Shown: positions 19,107 to 28,226 of the stretch, piece after piece
How the letters are laid out: each line of letters starts with the position of its first letter
Numbering within the stretch: position 1 is the first letter of the stretch
DNA from: Prochlorococcus sp. AG-402-M18
GTDB lineage: Bacteria; Cyanobacteriota; Cyanobacteriia; PCC-6307; Cyanobiaceae
NCBI GenBank assembly: GCA_003216595.1
Contig: QCIQ01000002.1
Coordinates: 1 to 64,000, forward strand
Length of the DNA: 64,000 bases
Direction of reading: 5' to 3'
Notes under the pieces: model-generated
What the model was told of the DNA's origin: nothing
The model's input: the letters and a program-made list of their open reading frames with translations, nothing else
Databases searched by the model: none
Program-made: the position numbers and the translations under genes

Positions 19107-19907
19107 CTATTTTGAATTTAGATCATTACTAATTATTACTTCTCTCATCATTTGAAGAGATGTAATTTTTTTTTGTAAATGAGTTTCTATCCAGGTCTCA
19201 ACAATTCTTAGTAGTTTTAACCATACGTTTTTAGGACCTAATAATTTCCCATTACTGTGAAAAGGTAATTTTTCTAGTAATAGTCTTTGAAGTAAAGCAA
19301 GTTCAGATGGATTAAGTTCTTCTCTTGAATTAGGCATTGTTCCAATAGCAAAACCTTCTTCAGGGACAAAGCTGCACTTCCAGCTCCATTCCCCAATAGG
19401 GGGTATCAGCCTGGAACCAGAATGAAAACAGTTTTGAAGTGGTAAGCAATATCCTCCTAGAGCCAATAAATGAATACACGATTGAACGCTTATTGCTAAA
19501 GCTTCTAATGAATCAAAGTCTGTTTTATGCAAGTTATTTAGTCTATTTAAATGGATTAAAACCAATTTAAGTAAATCTTTTTGAGGATCTTCATTCCCAA
19601 CCATAATCATAATTAGCTCTGAAATTGCTTGTGCTGCTGAAAGTGTTTCGATGCTTTTTCCGAGATTCCCATAACTCTTAAGAATCTTTATTTGTGTAAC
19701 TCGCCTAAGATTTTTTTTTCCAACTATATGTAGGTCTAAAAAATTAAAAGGTGATGTTGCTCCAAGCCTACTTTTGGGTTTTCTTGCGCCTGGTATAGCA
19801 AAACGAGATATTCCATTTTCATCACTAAGTATAGTTAATAGCCTGTCATTTTCACCAAGAGGTCCAACTTTTAAAGACAGTCCTTTTATTCTTTGATTTA
19901 AACTCAT
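19107..19907 (-). CDS. recO: DNA repair protein RecO
   Basis: Mediator that loads RecA with RecF/RecR and anneals ssDNA. Seen: the N-terminal OB fold with ISRFAIPGARKPKSRLG, the helical C-terminal domain with LLALGGYCLPLQNC and PEEGFAI. At 266 aa it is typical of the cyanobacterial form, and only part of the usual zinc-binding Cys set is visible. ATG start overlapping the deoC stop by 1 nt, so translation is coupled to deoC. Confidence 0.92.
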   Translation of the reverse strand: MSLNQRIKGLSLKVGPLGENDRLLTILSDENGISRFAIPGARKPKSRLGATSPFNFLDLHIVGKKNLRRVTQIKILKSYGNLGKSIETLSAAQAISELIMIMVGNEDPQKDLLKLVLIHLNRLNNLHKTDFDSLEALAISVQSCIHLLALGGYCLPLQNCFHSGSRLIPPIGEWSWKCSFVPEEGFAIGTMPNSREELNPSELALLQRLLLEKLPFHSNGKLLGPKNVWLKLLRIVETWIETHLQKKITSLQMMREVIISNDLNSK

Positions 19908-20590
19908 TATTCCTTTTTCTTTTGCTCTTGGGTAATTTCAAAACCAAAACTTGTCCCAATATATGTTGATCCTGCTTCAATAATTTCTATTGCTTGATCA
20001 AAGGTTTTTATACCACCAACAGTTTTAATTGAGCAGCGATTTTTAACGATTTTAGAGACATTACTAGTTTGATCCTTTGAGGCAGGTGGCCCAAAACCAT
20101 TACCTATTTGAATTCCAATTGCGCCCGCATCAATTAGAGCATCTATTGCTATGGAAAGTTTTGATGAGTTTATGAGTATATTTGCATCAATTATTACTCT
20201 TACTGGAATACCAAGTTCACTTATTTGATTTATTTCCTCAGCAAAAAGTTCTATATTTCCTTCTTTTAATGCAAAATAATTTGGAACTAGATCTAACTCA
20301 TCTGCTCCTTTTTCTATTGCATACTCGGCTTCTTTTCGTTTGTTAGAAGTTGGGATGAAACCAAAAGGGAAGGCAATGACGGAGATTAATTTTGTAGTAC
20401 TTTTGCTACCTAACCTTTCACGTGCAATTGTTAGGTTTGCAAGACTAGTGCATAAGCCTGCGAAGCCATTTTGCTTGGAGGCATCACAAACCTGAACAAT
20501 CGTTTCTTTATTAAAATGAGGATTTAGGATTGCTTGATAAATCACATTAGAAATATTGGCATGAGCTTCTTCCAAGCTATTTTTACTCAT
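19907..20590 (-). CDS. deoC: DeoC/LacD-type aldolase family protein lacking the Schiff-base lysine
   Basis: Assigned to the deoxyribose-phosphate aldolase family by the TIM-barrel blocks FPFGFIPTSNKRKEAEYAI, GADELDLVPNY, PVRVIIDA, IKTVGGIKTFDQAIEIIEAG and IGTSFG. The family's catalytic strand, normally a (V/I)KTSTGF-type sequence with the Schiff-base Lys (Lys167 in E. coli DeoC), reads GIQIGNGF here, so Gln161 (codon CAA at 20108-20110) replaces the lysine. Asp100 and Lys189, matching the other E. coli residues Asp102 and Lys201, remain. The enzyme may therefore be inactive as DERA or do another reaction. 227 aa, ATG start, in a hpf-deoC-recO run. Confidence 0.85.
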   Translation of the reverse strand: MSKNSLEEAHANISNVIYQAILNPHFNKETIVQVCDASKQNGFAGLCTSLANLTIARERLGSKSTTKLISVIAFPFGFIPTSNKRKEAEYAIEKGADELDLVPNYFALKEGNIELFAEEINQISELGIPVRVIIDANILINSSKLSIAIDALIDAGAIGIQIGNGFGPPASKDQTSNVSKIVKNRCSIKTVGGIKTFDQAIEIIEAGSTYIGTSFGFEITQEQKKKE

Positions 20591-20604
20591 TTGACTGGTA
20601 GCTG

Positions 20605-21189
20605 CTAACTTTTTTCTTGGATTACGCCATATCCTCCGTGATTTCTCTTATATATGACTCGTAATGCTGATCCTTCTTCCTCTCTAAATAAATAGAAATC
20701 ATGATCAATCAAGTCTAATTGGACTCTTGCTTGCTCAATGGTCATAGGATCCATCTCAAAATATTTGCGTCTTACTCCTGGGCTAGGTAAATGAGGTTCT
20801 TTACCTTCAATGAGCGAATGATCCGAGGAAGAAAAATTTTCAGTTTCTTCGTTTTGGACTGATTTTGTTGACTGATTATTATGAACATTATGACTGTTAT
20901 GTCGCTCTTTGTACTTACGTAATTGTCGTGCAAGTTTATTTGCTACTAAGTCGATGCTTGCATAAAGATTCTCACTTCTTTCTTGGGCTCTTATTACTGT
21001 TCCGTTTGCAAAGACAGTCACCTCAGCTGTCTGTTGTGGCACGCGAGGATTTCGAGCCACTGAGAGGTGGACATCAGCTTCTTGCACCATTTCTTGGAAA
21101 TTGTGAGTCGCTTTATCAATTTTTGTTTTGGTGTAATCACGAAGTGATGGAGTTAATTCAAGGTTGCGTCCATGGATAAGAAGCTTCAT
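20605..21189 (-). CDS. hpf: Ribosome hibernation promoting factor, long form (LrtA)
   Basis: Binds the decoding centre and dimerises 70S ribosomes in the dark or under starvation; in cyanobacteria the gene is known as light-repressed transcript A. Seen: the N-terminal S30AE/YfiA domain with LIHGRNLELTPSLRDYTKTK, a Ser/Asn-rich linker, and the long-form dimerisation domain with VRRKYFEMDPMT and FYLFREEEGSALRVIYKRNHGGYGVI-type end. 194 aa. ATG start lies inside the divergent lipB frame (18-bp overlap). 15 bp upstream of deoC. Confidence 0.95.
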   Translation of the reverse strand: MKLLIHGRNLELTPSLRDYTKTKIDKATHNFQEMVQEADVHLSVARNPRVPQQTAEVTVFANGTVIRAQERSENLYASIDLVANKLARQLRKYKERHNSHNVHNNQSTKSVQNEETENFSSSDHSLIEGKEPHLPSPGVRRKYFEMDPMTIEQARVQLDLIDHDFYLFREEEGSALRVIYKRNHGGYGVIQEKS

Positions 21190-21906
21190 TCTGTTTCGCC
21201 TGAGTCAGGGCCTAATAGCAACTTAGATCTAACCCCTCAACTTGCACAATCTTCTTCCGCTTTTCTTTTTGAACCTAAAAATATTGTGCCATTTGAGACT
21301 GCCTTAGGTTGGCAGAAGAATTTTCAAAAAAACCTTATTGAGGAACCGTTCTCACCCCAGGCAGTATGGCTTCTTGAACATTTTTCTTGTTTCACAATGG
21401 GTAGAGGTAGCGATAAAAAAAATTTGTTGTTCGAAGAAAATAATTCTCCTTTGCCAGTTTTTAGTATTGAGAGAGGAGGTGAAGTTACGCATCACATGCC
21501 TGGGCAGATCGTTGGATATCTGGTTCTAAATTTAAGTCTTCACAAAAAAGACTTATCTTGGTATTTGAGAGAATTGGAGCAAGTGCTGATTGATGTTCTT
21601 GACTTGTTGGAAATAGAGGGAAAGAGGGTAGATGGCTTAACAGGAGTTTGGTGTGAAGATAAAAAGGTTGGTTCAATAGGAATTGGTTGCAAGAGATGGG
21701 TAACTCAGCATGGATTTTCACTAAATGTAGATTGTGATCTAATTGGTTTTGAAAAGATAATTCCTTGTGGACTAGATAAAGTGAAGGTAGGGAAATTGAG
21801 TGATTGGATACCTGGCATCAAAGTCTGTGACGTTACGCCTCTTTTAAGGGAATCTGTTAAAAGACGTTTTAAATTGAACTGGGAAAAAATAAATCAACCT
21901 TTTTAA
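21172..21906 (+). CDS. lipB: Octanoyltransferase LipB
   Basis: Moves octanoate from octanoyl-ACP to lipoyl domains, here probably including the E2 encoded at 24.6 kb. Seen: RGGEVTHHMPGQ at 101-112, Lys165 in KKVGSIGI, and the catalytic Cys199 in IIPCGLDKV. 244 aa from the ATG at 21172. The first about 30 residues are Ser/Asn/Pro-rich and not part of the fold, and the ATG overlaps the start of hpf on the other strand, so the true start may be later. Confidence 0.94.
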   Translation: MDKKLHSVSPESGPNSNLDLTPQLAQSSSAFLFEPKNIVPFETALGWQKNFQKNLIEEPFSPQAVWLLEHFSCFTMGRGSDKKNLLFEENNSPLPVFSIERGGEVTHHMPGQIVGYLVLNLSLHKKDLSWYLRELEQVLIDVLDLLEIEGKRVDGLTGVWCEDKKVGSIGIGCKRWVTQHGFSLNVDCDLIGFEKIIPCGLDKVKVGKLSDWIPGIKVCDVTPLLRESVKRRFKLNWEKINQPF

Positions 21907-21941
21907 ATATCACTAAAAAAATAACAAATTATTTTTTGGCT

Positions 21942-23915
21942 ATGACAAAAACTAACTCACAAAAAAATATATTTTCTTCTGAGGATGCTTTGGCTTTTTG
22001 GATCCCTAATAGGAAAGAGGAACAAGCAATTAATAGAAGATCTCATCTTAATAAGATTACGCAGGTTGATGAGATTTGGGAACTATTAAAAGTTCAGTTA
22101 GGGGAGGTATTGGCGGTTGATTCACCACATACTTTCCACCCAGAAAGCTTTACATATGAAGAACTTGCAGAAAATATTTCTATGGCAGCATCGGCTTTTT
22201 CTCAGGTCGGAGTACAACCTGATGAGGTGGTCGCTCTTTTTGCCGAAAATAGTCCTAGATGGCTCATCGCCGATCAAGGTCTTATGCGAATAGGTGCAAC
22301 AGACTCTGTTAGAGGTGCGACTGCTCCACCAAGTGAACTTAGATATATTCTTGAAGACTCAAATGCGGTTGGATTGATTGTTCAAAACTCCGATGTATGG
22401 GAAAGACTTTCGCTTAATGATGATCAAATCAATAGTTTGAAATTTGTTCTTCAACTTGAGGGTAAAGCTTGTGAAGGCGTTTTCGAATGGGAGACTTTTT
22501 TGAAGAAAGGATTGAATATAGAAAATGTAAGTAAACAGGAGAAAATAATTGATAGGCAACCAAAAAGAATAGCAACCATTTTATATACTTCTGGAACGAC
22601 TGGTAAACCTAAGGGAGTTCCACTAACACATTCTAATTTATTACATCAAATCAGGTCTCTTGCTTGCGTAGCGAACCCTTCTCCAGGTGCGCCTGTATTA
22701 AGTGTCTTACCAATTTGGCATTCATATGAACGTAGTGCAGAATATTATTTTTTTTCTTGTGGTTGTACTCAAACATATACATCAATTAGGCATCTTAAGG
22801 AAGATTTGCCAAGGGTTAAGCCAATAGTAATGGCAACAGTTCCAAGGCTTTGGGAGTCAATAAAGTTAGGGTTTGAGGATGCTGTTGATAAAATGCCGAG
22901 ACTGAGAAAGACCTTGATAAAAAGTGCGATTTCTAATAGTAAGGCATATAGATTGGCACGAAGAAAATTTTATTTTTTAACTATTGAGAGTGTTTCTAGT
23001 TTTGAACAAATTATCTCTTCTATAGAGATCCTTTTACGGTACCCCATTCATAGAATTTCCTCTATTTATTTATGGCCAAAAATCCTTACCAAGATTTGTG
23101 GAGGAAAATTGAGATTCCCAATTAGTGGTGGAGGTGCAATTGCTCCGCATATTGATGCTTTCTTTGAAGCTTTAGGTGTTGAATTATTAGTTGGTTATGG
23201 CTTAACAGAAACTAGTCCAGTCCTCACATGTAGAAGGCCTTGGAGAAATATACGTGGGGGTGCAGGTCAACCATTGCCAGAGACTGAGATAAAAATAGTA
23301 GATCCTGAAACATTCCAAATAAAAAAGCTGCGTCAAAAAGGTTTGGTTCTTGCGCGTGGTCCTCAAATAATGTCTGGTTATTTAGGTAAACGATCCGAAT
23401 CGAAGAAGGTTTTAGATGCTACTGGCTGGTTTAATACTGGAGATTTAGGGATGTTGCTTTCTGATGGATCCTTAATCCTGACTGGAAGAGCAAAAGATAC
23501 GATTGTGCTAAGTAGTGGAGAAAATATTGAGCCTGGACCTTTGGAGGAATGTTTGATTGCTAGTCCATTGATTGAGCAGGCTTTGCTATTGGGTCAAGAT
23601 CAAAAATATCTTGCTGCTTTGATTGTTCCAAGAATTGATCACGTAAAAGAATGGTTGGCAGAAAGGGGTGTGAATTCAAAAGTTGTTCTTGGAATATCTC
23701 CTGAAAATTATGAATTAAGACAATCTCTAAAATTGGAAATGAATCAAGCACTGGCAAATCGTCTAGGATCTAGAAGAGAAGAGAGATTATTTTCAATTGC
23801 CTTGGTAGAGCCATTTACAATAGAAAATGGCTTGTTAACACAAACTCTTAAGCAAAAACGTGAAAAAATTATCCAACGTGATTTGAAACTTATAAATGAA
23901 ATATATGATTTGTAA
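21942..23915 (+). CDS. Long-chain acyl-CoA/acyl-ACP synthetase (AMP-forming)
   Basis: Activates free fatty acids via an acyl-adenylate. Seen: the AMP-binding P-loop TILYTSGTTGKPKGVPLTHS, ERSAEYYFFSCG, the GYGLTETSPV block, TGDLGM and the C-terminal hinge GRAKDTIVLSSGENI. At 657 aa with the large insert near residues 300-370 it matches the cyanobacterial enzyme that recycles fatty acids as acyl-ACP. The ATG at 21942 is chosen over the in-frame TTG 6 bp before. Follows lipB after 35 bp; together they act on acyl chains. Confidence 0.93.
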   Translation: MTKTNSQKNIFSSEDALAFWIPNRKEEQAINRRSHLNKITQVDEIWELLKVQLGEVLAVDSPHTFHPESFTYEELAENISMAASAFSQVGVQPDEVVALFAENSPRWLIADQGLMRIGATDSVRGATAPPSELRYILEDSNAVGLIVQNSDVWERLSLNDDQINSLKFVLQLEGKACEGVFEWETFLKKGLNIENVSKQEKIIDRQPKRIATILYTSGTTGKPKGVPLTHSNLLHQIRSLACVANPSPGAPVLSVLPIWHSYERSAEYYFFSCGCTQTYTSIRHLKEDLPRVKPIVMATVPRLWESIKLGFEDAVDKMPRLRKTLIKSAISNSKAYRLARRKFYFLTIESVSSFEQIISSIEILLRYPIHRISSIYLWPKILTKICGGKLRFPISGGGAIAPHIDAFFEALGVELLVGYGLTETSPVLTCRRPWRNIRGGAGQPLPETEIKIVDPETFQIKKLRQKGLVLARGPQIMSGYLGKRSESKKVLDATGWFNTGDLGMLLSDGSLILTGRAKDTIVLSSGENIEPGPLEECLIASPLIEQALLLGQDQKYLAALIVPRIDHVKEWLAERGVNSKVVLGISPENYELRQSLKLEMNQALANRLGSRREERLFSIALVEPFTIENGLLTQTLKQKREKIIQRDLKLINEIYDL

Positions 23916-23983
23916 TTTGTTTGTTTGGCCAATTAAATTGACCAACACTATCTTTTACTGAGACTCTATGTGTCGAATCATGA

Positions 23984-24430
23984 TTGGTTGATCAGGTGGA
24001 CTCAATTTCTATAAAACGTTCAATAACTGTTAGAGCAGTTGTAACACCTTCATGGAAAGAGGAGGCTGAGCGTGAATTAAGTAATGCAATATCAGCAATA
24101 GATCAGCAACTTGGTGAATTAGAAAAAGAAGGACAACAAATTGTTGATGGTATTAGACGTCAGAGCTCTAATCCCCTTGACCCAAGAGTTCAAGAGCAAG
24201 TCGCTCAAGTTCAGAACCAAGTTGCTTCGAAGAGATCAGAATTTGAAGAACAAAAAAGAAATCTTCTGTCACAGCAATCTCAAGTTCGTGAGTTGGAGAT
24301 GGAACAAATCGTCGAGCAAGGACAAATTGACAGCTTTTGTGATTTAAAAGTTGGTGATAACTTAGTCAGTAAAATGGGTGTGAGTATTTTGGTCAGAGAT
24401 GGGGTAGTAGAGGCAATTGATCAAGATTGA
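23984..24430 (+). CDS. YlqD-like coiled-coil protein
   Basis: Small conserved protein of about 145 aa found in cyanobacteria and Firmicutes, with function unknown. Seen: an N-terminal beta strand (SITVRAVVTPSWKEE), a long Gln/Glu-rich coiled coil over residues about 25-110 (QVQNQVASKRSEFEEQ), then a short C-terminal barrel-like end (VGDNLVSKMGVSILVRDG). TTG start at 23984; GTG at 23996 is an alternative. Lies between the acyl-CoA synthetase and the pyruvate dehydrogenase E2 gene. Confidence 0.75.
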   Translation: MVDQVDSISIKRSITVRAVVTPSWKEEAERELSNAISAIDQQLGELEKEGQQIVDGIRRQSSNPLDPRVQEQVAQVQNQVASKRSEFEEQKRNLLSQQSQVRELEMEQIVEQGQIDSFCDLKVGDNLVSKMGVSILVRDGVVEAIDQD

Positions 24431-24620
24431 AATTTGGTCGAACTACAATTAATGCAAAAATAATTTTTGATATTAAGAAGAAATCCACATAAAAAAAACT
24501 ATCGTTGTAAGGACACTCATGTAGAACTAACATTGGTATGTATTGATACTTGCAAAGCTTCTAGATAGAAAATTTTGAAGCCTTGCCACAAACTCTCCAT
24601 AAAGGAAATAGGAACAAATT

Positions 24621-25991
24621 ATGGCCACTCATGACATCTTTATGCCTGCTTTAAGTTCAACTATGACTGAGGGCAAAATAGTTGAGTGGCTAAAAAAACC
24701 TGGAGATAAAGTTGAAAGAGGTGAGTCGGTTTTAGTTGTTGAGTCAGATAAAGCTGATATGGATGTTGAGTCTTTCCAAGATGGCTTTCTTGCTTCGATT
24801 GTGATGCCTGCAGGCAGCTCTGCACCTGTTGGAGAGACAATCGGATTGATCGTTGAGACAGCAGATGAGATCTCTGCAGCTCAAGCAAATGCACCTTCTC
24901 CTTCCCCTCAATCAGGTGGTCAAGAAAAAGAGAGTTCATCGCCTCAAGTTCAAGACAAACAATCCTCTGTTGACTCTCCTAAAGCAACAGTAGTTACAAA
25001 GGCATCTCCTGCACCTCTTGTTTCAGAATCCTCTGTAAATCAGGATCAGTTTTTAAATGATGGTCGAATAGTCGCTTCCCCAAGAGCTAAAAAACTTGCT
25101 TCTCAAATGGGAGTGGATTTGGCAACTGTTAGGGGCTCAGGACCTCATGGACGAATACAAGCTGAGGATGTTCAAAGTGCGAAAGGGCAACCCATAAGCG
25201 TTCCTTGGATTGCAGAAAGTAATGCTCCAGCGAAAATCGTTTCTGACGTGCCTCGTATAGAAAAAAAATCTGTTGACTCTGGTAAGCCACCTGCTCCAGG
25301 GAAAAGTTTTGGATCTAGAGGGGAAACAATTGCATTCAATACTCTTCAACAAGCTGTAAATCGGAACATGGAGGAAAGTTTAAATACTCCTTGTTTCAGA
25401 GTCGGATATTCAATTCTTACTGATGAATTGGATGATCTTTATAAACAAATTAAACCTGATGGAGTAACTATGACTGCTTTACTTGCTAAAGCAGTTGGCT
25501 TAACCCTGGCTAGACACCCCCAGGTAAATGCAGCTTTTAGTTCTGAGGGGATTGCCTATCCTTCACAAATAAATGTAGCCGTTGCAGTTGCGATGGAGGA
25601 CGGAGGGTTGATAACTCCAGTGCTGCAAAATGCTGACAAGACGAGCCTTACTGATTTATCCCTACAATGGGCTGATCTTGTTAAGCGTGCCAGGAATAAG
25701 CAATTAGAACCGCAAGAATATAGCAGTGGAACGTTTACACTCTCTAATCTAGGTATGTTTGGTGTGGATCGTTTTGATGCAATTCTGCCCCCAGGGACTG
25801 GAGCAATTTTAGCGGTAGGAGCTTCATTGTCTAAAGTTGTTGCTTCTAAAGATGGTTCGATTTCAATCAAAAAACAGATGCAAGTAAATCTTACCGCTGA
25901 TCACAGAGTGATATATGGGGCTGATGGAGCACTATTCCTGAAGGATTTGGCATACTTAATCGAAAAGAACCCTTATAGTCTCTCGTCTTGA
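24621..25991 (+). CDS. pdhC: Dihydrolipoamide acetyltransferase, E2 of pyruvate dehydrogenase
   Basis: Core of the complex making acetyl-CoA from pyruvate. Seen: the lipoyl domain with Lys44 in VESDKADMD, a long Ser/Pro/Gln-rich linker (about 90-150), the peripheral subunit-binding domain ASPRAKKLASQMGVDLATVR, and the catalytic domain ending in the HRVIYGADGA motif with the active His and Asp. 456 aa, ATG start behind AAAGGAAA. It stands alone, as is common in cyanobacteria where pdhA/pdhB/lpd are scattered. The lipoyl cofactor is installed by LipB and LipA. Confidence 0.96.
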   Translation: MATHDIFMPALSSTMTEGKIVEWLKKPGDKVERGESVLVVESDKADMDVESFQDGFLASIVMPAGSSAPVGETIGLIVETADEISAAQANAPSPSPQSGGQEKESSSPQVQDKQSSVDSPKATVVTKASPAPLVSESSVNQDQFLNDGRIVASPRAKKLASQMGVDLATVRGSGPHGRIQAEDVQSAKGQPISVPWIAESNAPAKIVSDVPRIEKKSVDSGKPPAPGKSFGSRGETIAFNTLQQAVNRNMEESLNTPCFRVGYSILTDELDDLYKQIKPDGVTMTALLAKAVGLTLARHPQVNAAFSSEGIAYPSQINVAVAVAMEDGGLITPVLQNADKTSLTDLSLQWADLVKRARNKQLEPQEYSSGTFTLSNLGMFGVDRFDAILPPGTGAILAVGASLSKVVASKDGSISIKKQMQVNLTADHRVIYGADGALFLKDLAYLIEKNPYSLSS

Positions 25992-26044
25992 GATTTAACT
26001 AGTTGAGTTACAAGTGATTTTTTCCTACTTTAATCTGATTTGAT

Positions 26045-27142
26045 GTGTTAGATCAAAAAGATAATCTTTTAAGCTCATATAACTATGATTTACCAAATGA
26101 CTTAATTGCTCAATCACCTACCAAGAGTAGGCATGATGCCAAATTGATGATTATTAAAGATGGCCTCGATGATTCTTTAAACCTTTTGCATGCAAAGGTA
26201 TGGGACATAAAGGATATCTTGAAGCCTACTGATCTTTTAGTTGTTAATAATACGCGAGTTGTTAAAGCAAGATTGAAAATTCGATTGTCAGGAGGACGGG
26301 CAGGTGAATTATTGCTAATGGAACCGAGGGGTGATGGCCGATGGCTTTGTCTTGGTCGTCCTGCTAGGCGTATGAGAGGAGGTGATCAATTGTGGTTGGA
26401 TACGTCACGAGATAATTCTTTAATCTTGAAAGTTATTGATAAGGATGAGAGAACAGGCGGAAGAATTATTCAATTTTCAAATGAGTTTACTAGTTGGACG
26501 GAAATTGAAAATTTACTTGATTTATGTGGAGAAGTCCCATTGCCTCCATATATAGATAAGGAAAAATCTAGTGGTCATGATGAAAGCTATCAGACTAGAT
26601 TTGCTTCGAAACCAGGAGCCATAGCTGCTCCCACAGCGGGCTTACATTTAAGTGATGAACTTATAGCAAATTTAAAAACGAGAGGTATTAAAATTGCTCA
26701 AATTACTTTGCATGTCGGCTTAGGAACTTTTAGACCATTAGAGAAAGAAGATCTATCTCAGTTGCATTTACATAGTGAGTGGATAGAGGTTACTGAAGAG
26801 ACCATCAAAGCGATAACTAATTGTAAGGAGGATGGGGGAAAAGTCTTTGCTGTTGGCACTACAAGTGTGAGAGCCCTTGAGGCTGCTTACCTTTCAGGAA
26901 GAGGAACTTTGAAGCCGTATGAAGGTAAAGTGGATTTGGTAATTAAACCAGGATTTAAATTTTCCGTCATTGATGGATTGCTCACTAATTTCCACCTACC
27001 TAAAAGTTCTCTATTACTTTTAGTTAGCGCTCTAATTGGTCGAAAACGTATGTTGAAACTTTATCAAAATGCTATTTCGAACAAATATCGATTTTTCTCT
27101 TATGGAGATGCGATGTTGATAACACCGGAATCAGTTATATAA
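26045..27142 (+). CDS. queA: S-adenosylmethionine:tRNA ribosyltransferase-isomerase
   Basis: Builds epoxyqueuosine on tRNA position 34. Seen: the N-terminal [51 protein letters not shown], the VGLGTFRPL block, [12 protein letters not shown] and [19 protein letters not shown]. 365 aa, GTG start. Convergent with cysK, with only 9 bp between the stops and no clear terminator. Confidence 0.97.
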   Translation: MLDQKDNLLSSYNYDLPNDLIAQSPTKSRHDAKLMIIKDGLDDSLNLLHAKVWDIKDILKPTDLLVVNNTRVVKARLKIRLSGGRAGELLLMEPRGDGRWLCLGRPARRMRGGDQLWLDTSRDNSLILKVIDKDERTGGRIIQFSNEFTSWTEIENLLDLCGEVPLPPYIDKEKSSGHDESYQTRFASKPGAIAAPTAGLHLSDELIANLKTRGIKIAQITLHVGLGTFRPLEKEDLSQLHLHSEWIEVTEETIKAITNCKEDGGKVFAVGTTSVRALEAAYLSGRGTLKPYEGKVDLVIKPGFKFSVIDGLLTNFHLPKSSLLLLVSALIGRKRMLKLYQNAISNKYRFFSYGDAMLITPESVI

Positions 27143-27151
27143 AATAAAAAG

Positions 27152-28138
27152 TCAAGCTAATGATGGTTCTTTAATAACACCTGTAGGAACATTTTCAAAC
27201 ATTACGGAGGAGATGTATCTTTCAGCAAGGTCTGGTAGAACTACAACAATTGTTTTCCCTGAGAACTCTTCTTTTTCGGCCAGTCTTATAGCCACAGCTG
27301 CCGCAGCCCCACATGATATACCAACTAGAAGACCTTCTTCTTTTGCTAAACGCAATGCCATTGCAATAGACTCATCATTTGAGACTTGCTCAACTTGATC
27401 AACTACTGATAAGTCTAGATTTTTAGGAATAAATCCAGCTCCAATACCTTGGATTTTGTGAGGACCAGGTTTTACTTCTTCTTCATTGAGAGTTTGTGTT
27501 ATTACTGGGCTATGAGTTGGCTCTACGGCAACAGATAATAATGAATGATTTTTCTCTTGCTTAATGTAACGAGAAACGCCTGTGATTGTTCCACCTGTTC
27601 CGACTCCGGAGACTAAAACATCAATTTGGCCATCGGTATCATCCCAAATTTCAGGACCTGTTGTTTTGAAATGTATTTCTGGATTAGCTGGATTATCAAA
27701 TTGTCCTGGCATGAAGTATTTTTTAGGGTCGCTATCTGCTATTTCCTTTGCTTTTGCAATAGCACCAGGCATTCCTTTCGCAGCTTCAGTAAGTATTAAT
27801 TCAGCACCAAGAACAGCCATCATCCTCCGACGTTCAATTGACATGGACTCAGGCATCGTGAGGATTAACTTGTAACCTCGAGCAGCAGCTGTATAAGCAA
27901 GTGCTATTCCAGTATTTCCAGATGTTGGCTCAATAATGACTTTATCTTTATTGAGTAACCCTTTCTTCTCAGCATCCCAGATCATATTTGCCCCGATTCT
28001 GCATTTGACGCTATAGGCAGGGTTACGGCCTTCTATCTTTGCAAGAACTGTTGCTTTTGCATTTTTTGTAATCGAATTAAGTTTGACTAATGGGGTATGA
28101 CCAATAGCAAAACTATTGTCTTCAAAGATTCTGGACAT
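27152..28138 (-). CDS. cysK: O-acetylserine (thiol)lyase, cysteine synthase A
   Basis: PLP enzyme making cysteine from O-acetylserine and sulfide. Seen: PLP Lys45 in [58 protein letters not shown] and [12 protein letters not shown]. The SVKCRIG form, with Cys after the PLP lysine, is the one found in enterobacterial CysK rather than the SVKDRIG form usual in plants and many cyanobacteria. 328 aa, ATG start. Heads the minus-strand sulfur cluster; the two Cys/Met PLP genes are upstream on the same strand. Confidence 0.96.
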   Translation of the reverse strand: MSRIFEDNSFAIGHTPLVKLNSITKNAKATVLAKIEGRNPAYSVKCRIGANMIWDAEKKGLLNKDKVIIEPTSGNTGIALAYTAAARGYKLILTMPESMSIERRRMMAVLGAELILTEAAKGMPGAIAKAKEIADSDPKKYFMPGQFDNPANPEIHFKTTGPEIWDDTDGQIDVLVSGVGTGGTITGVSRYIKQEKNHSLLSVAVEPTHSPVITQTLNEEEVKPGPHKIQGIGAGFIPKNLDLSVVDQVEQVSNDESIAMALRLAKEEGLLVGISCGAAAAVAIRLAEKEEFSGKTIVVVLPDLAERYISSVMFENVPTGVIKEPSLA

Positions 28139-28226
28139 TTTTTAAATGACTTAATTAACTAATACTCTAAATCTAGATAAAAATCTCGGTAATTGGTTAT
28201 TTAGATAATCTTTATTAGTGATTTTT

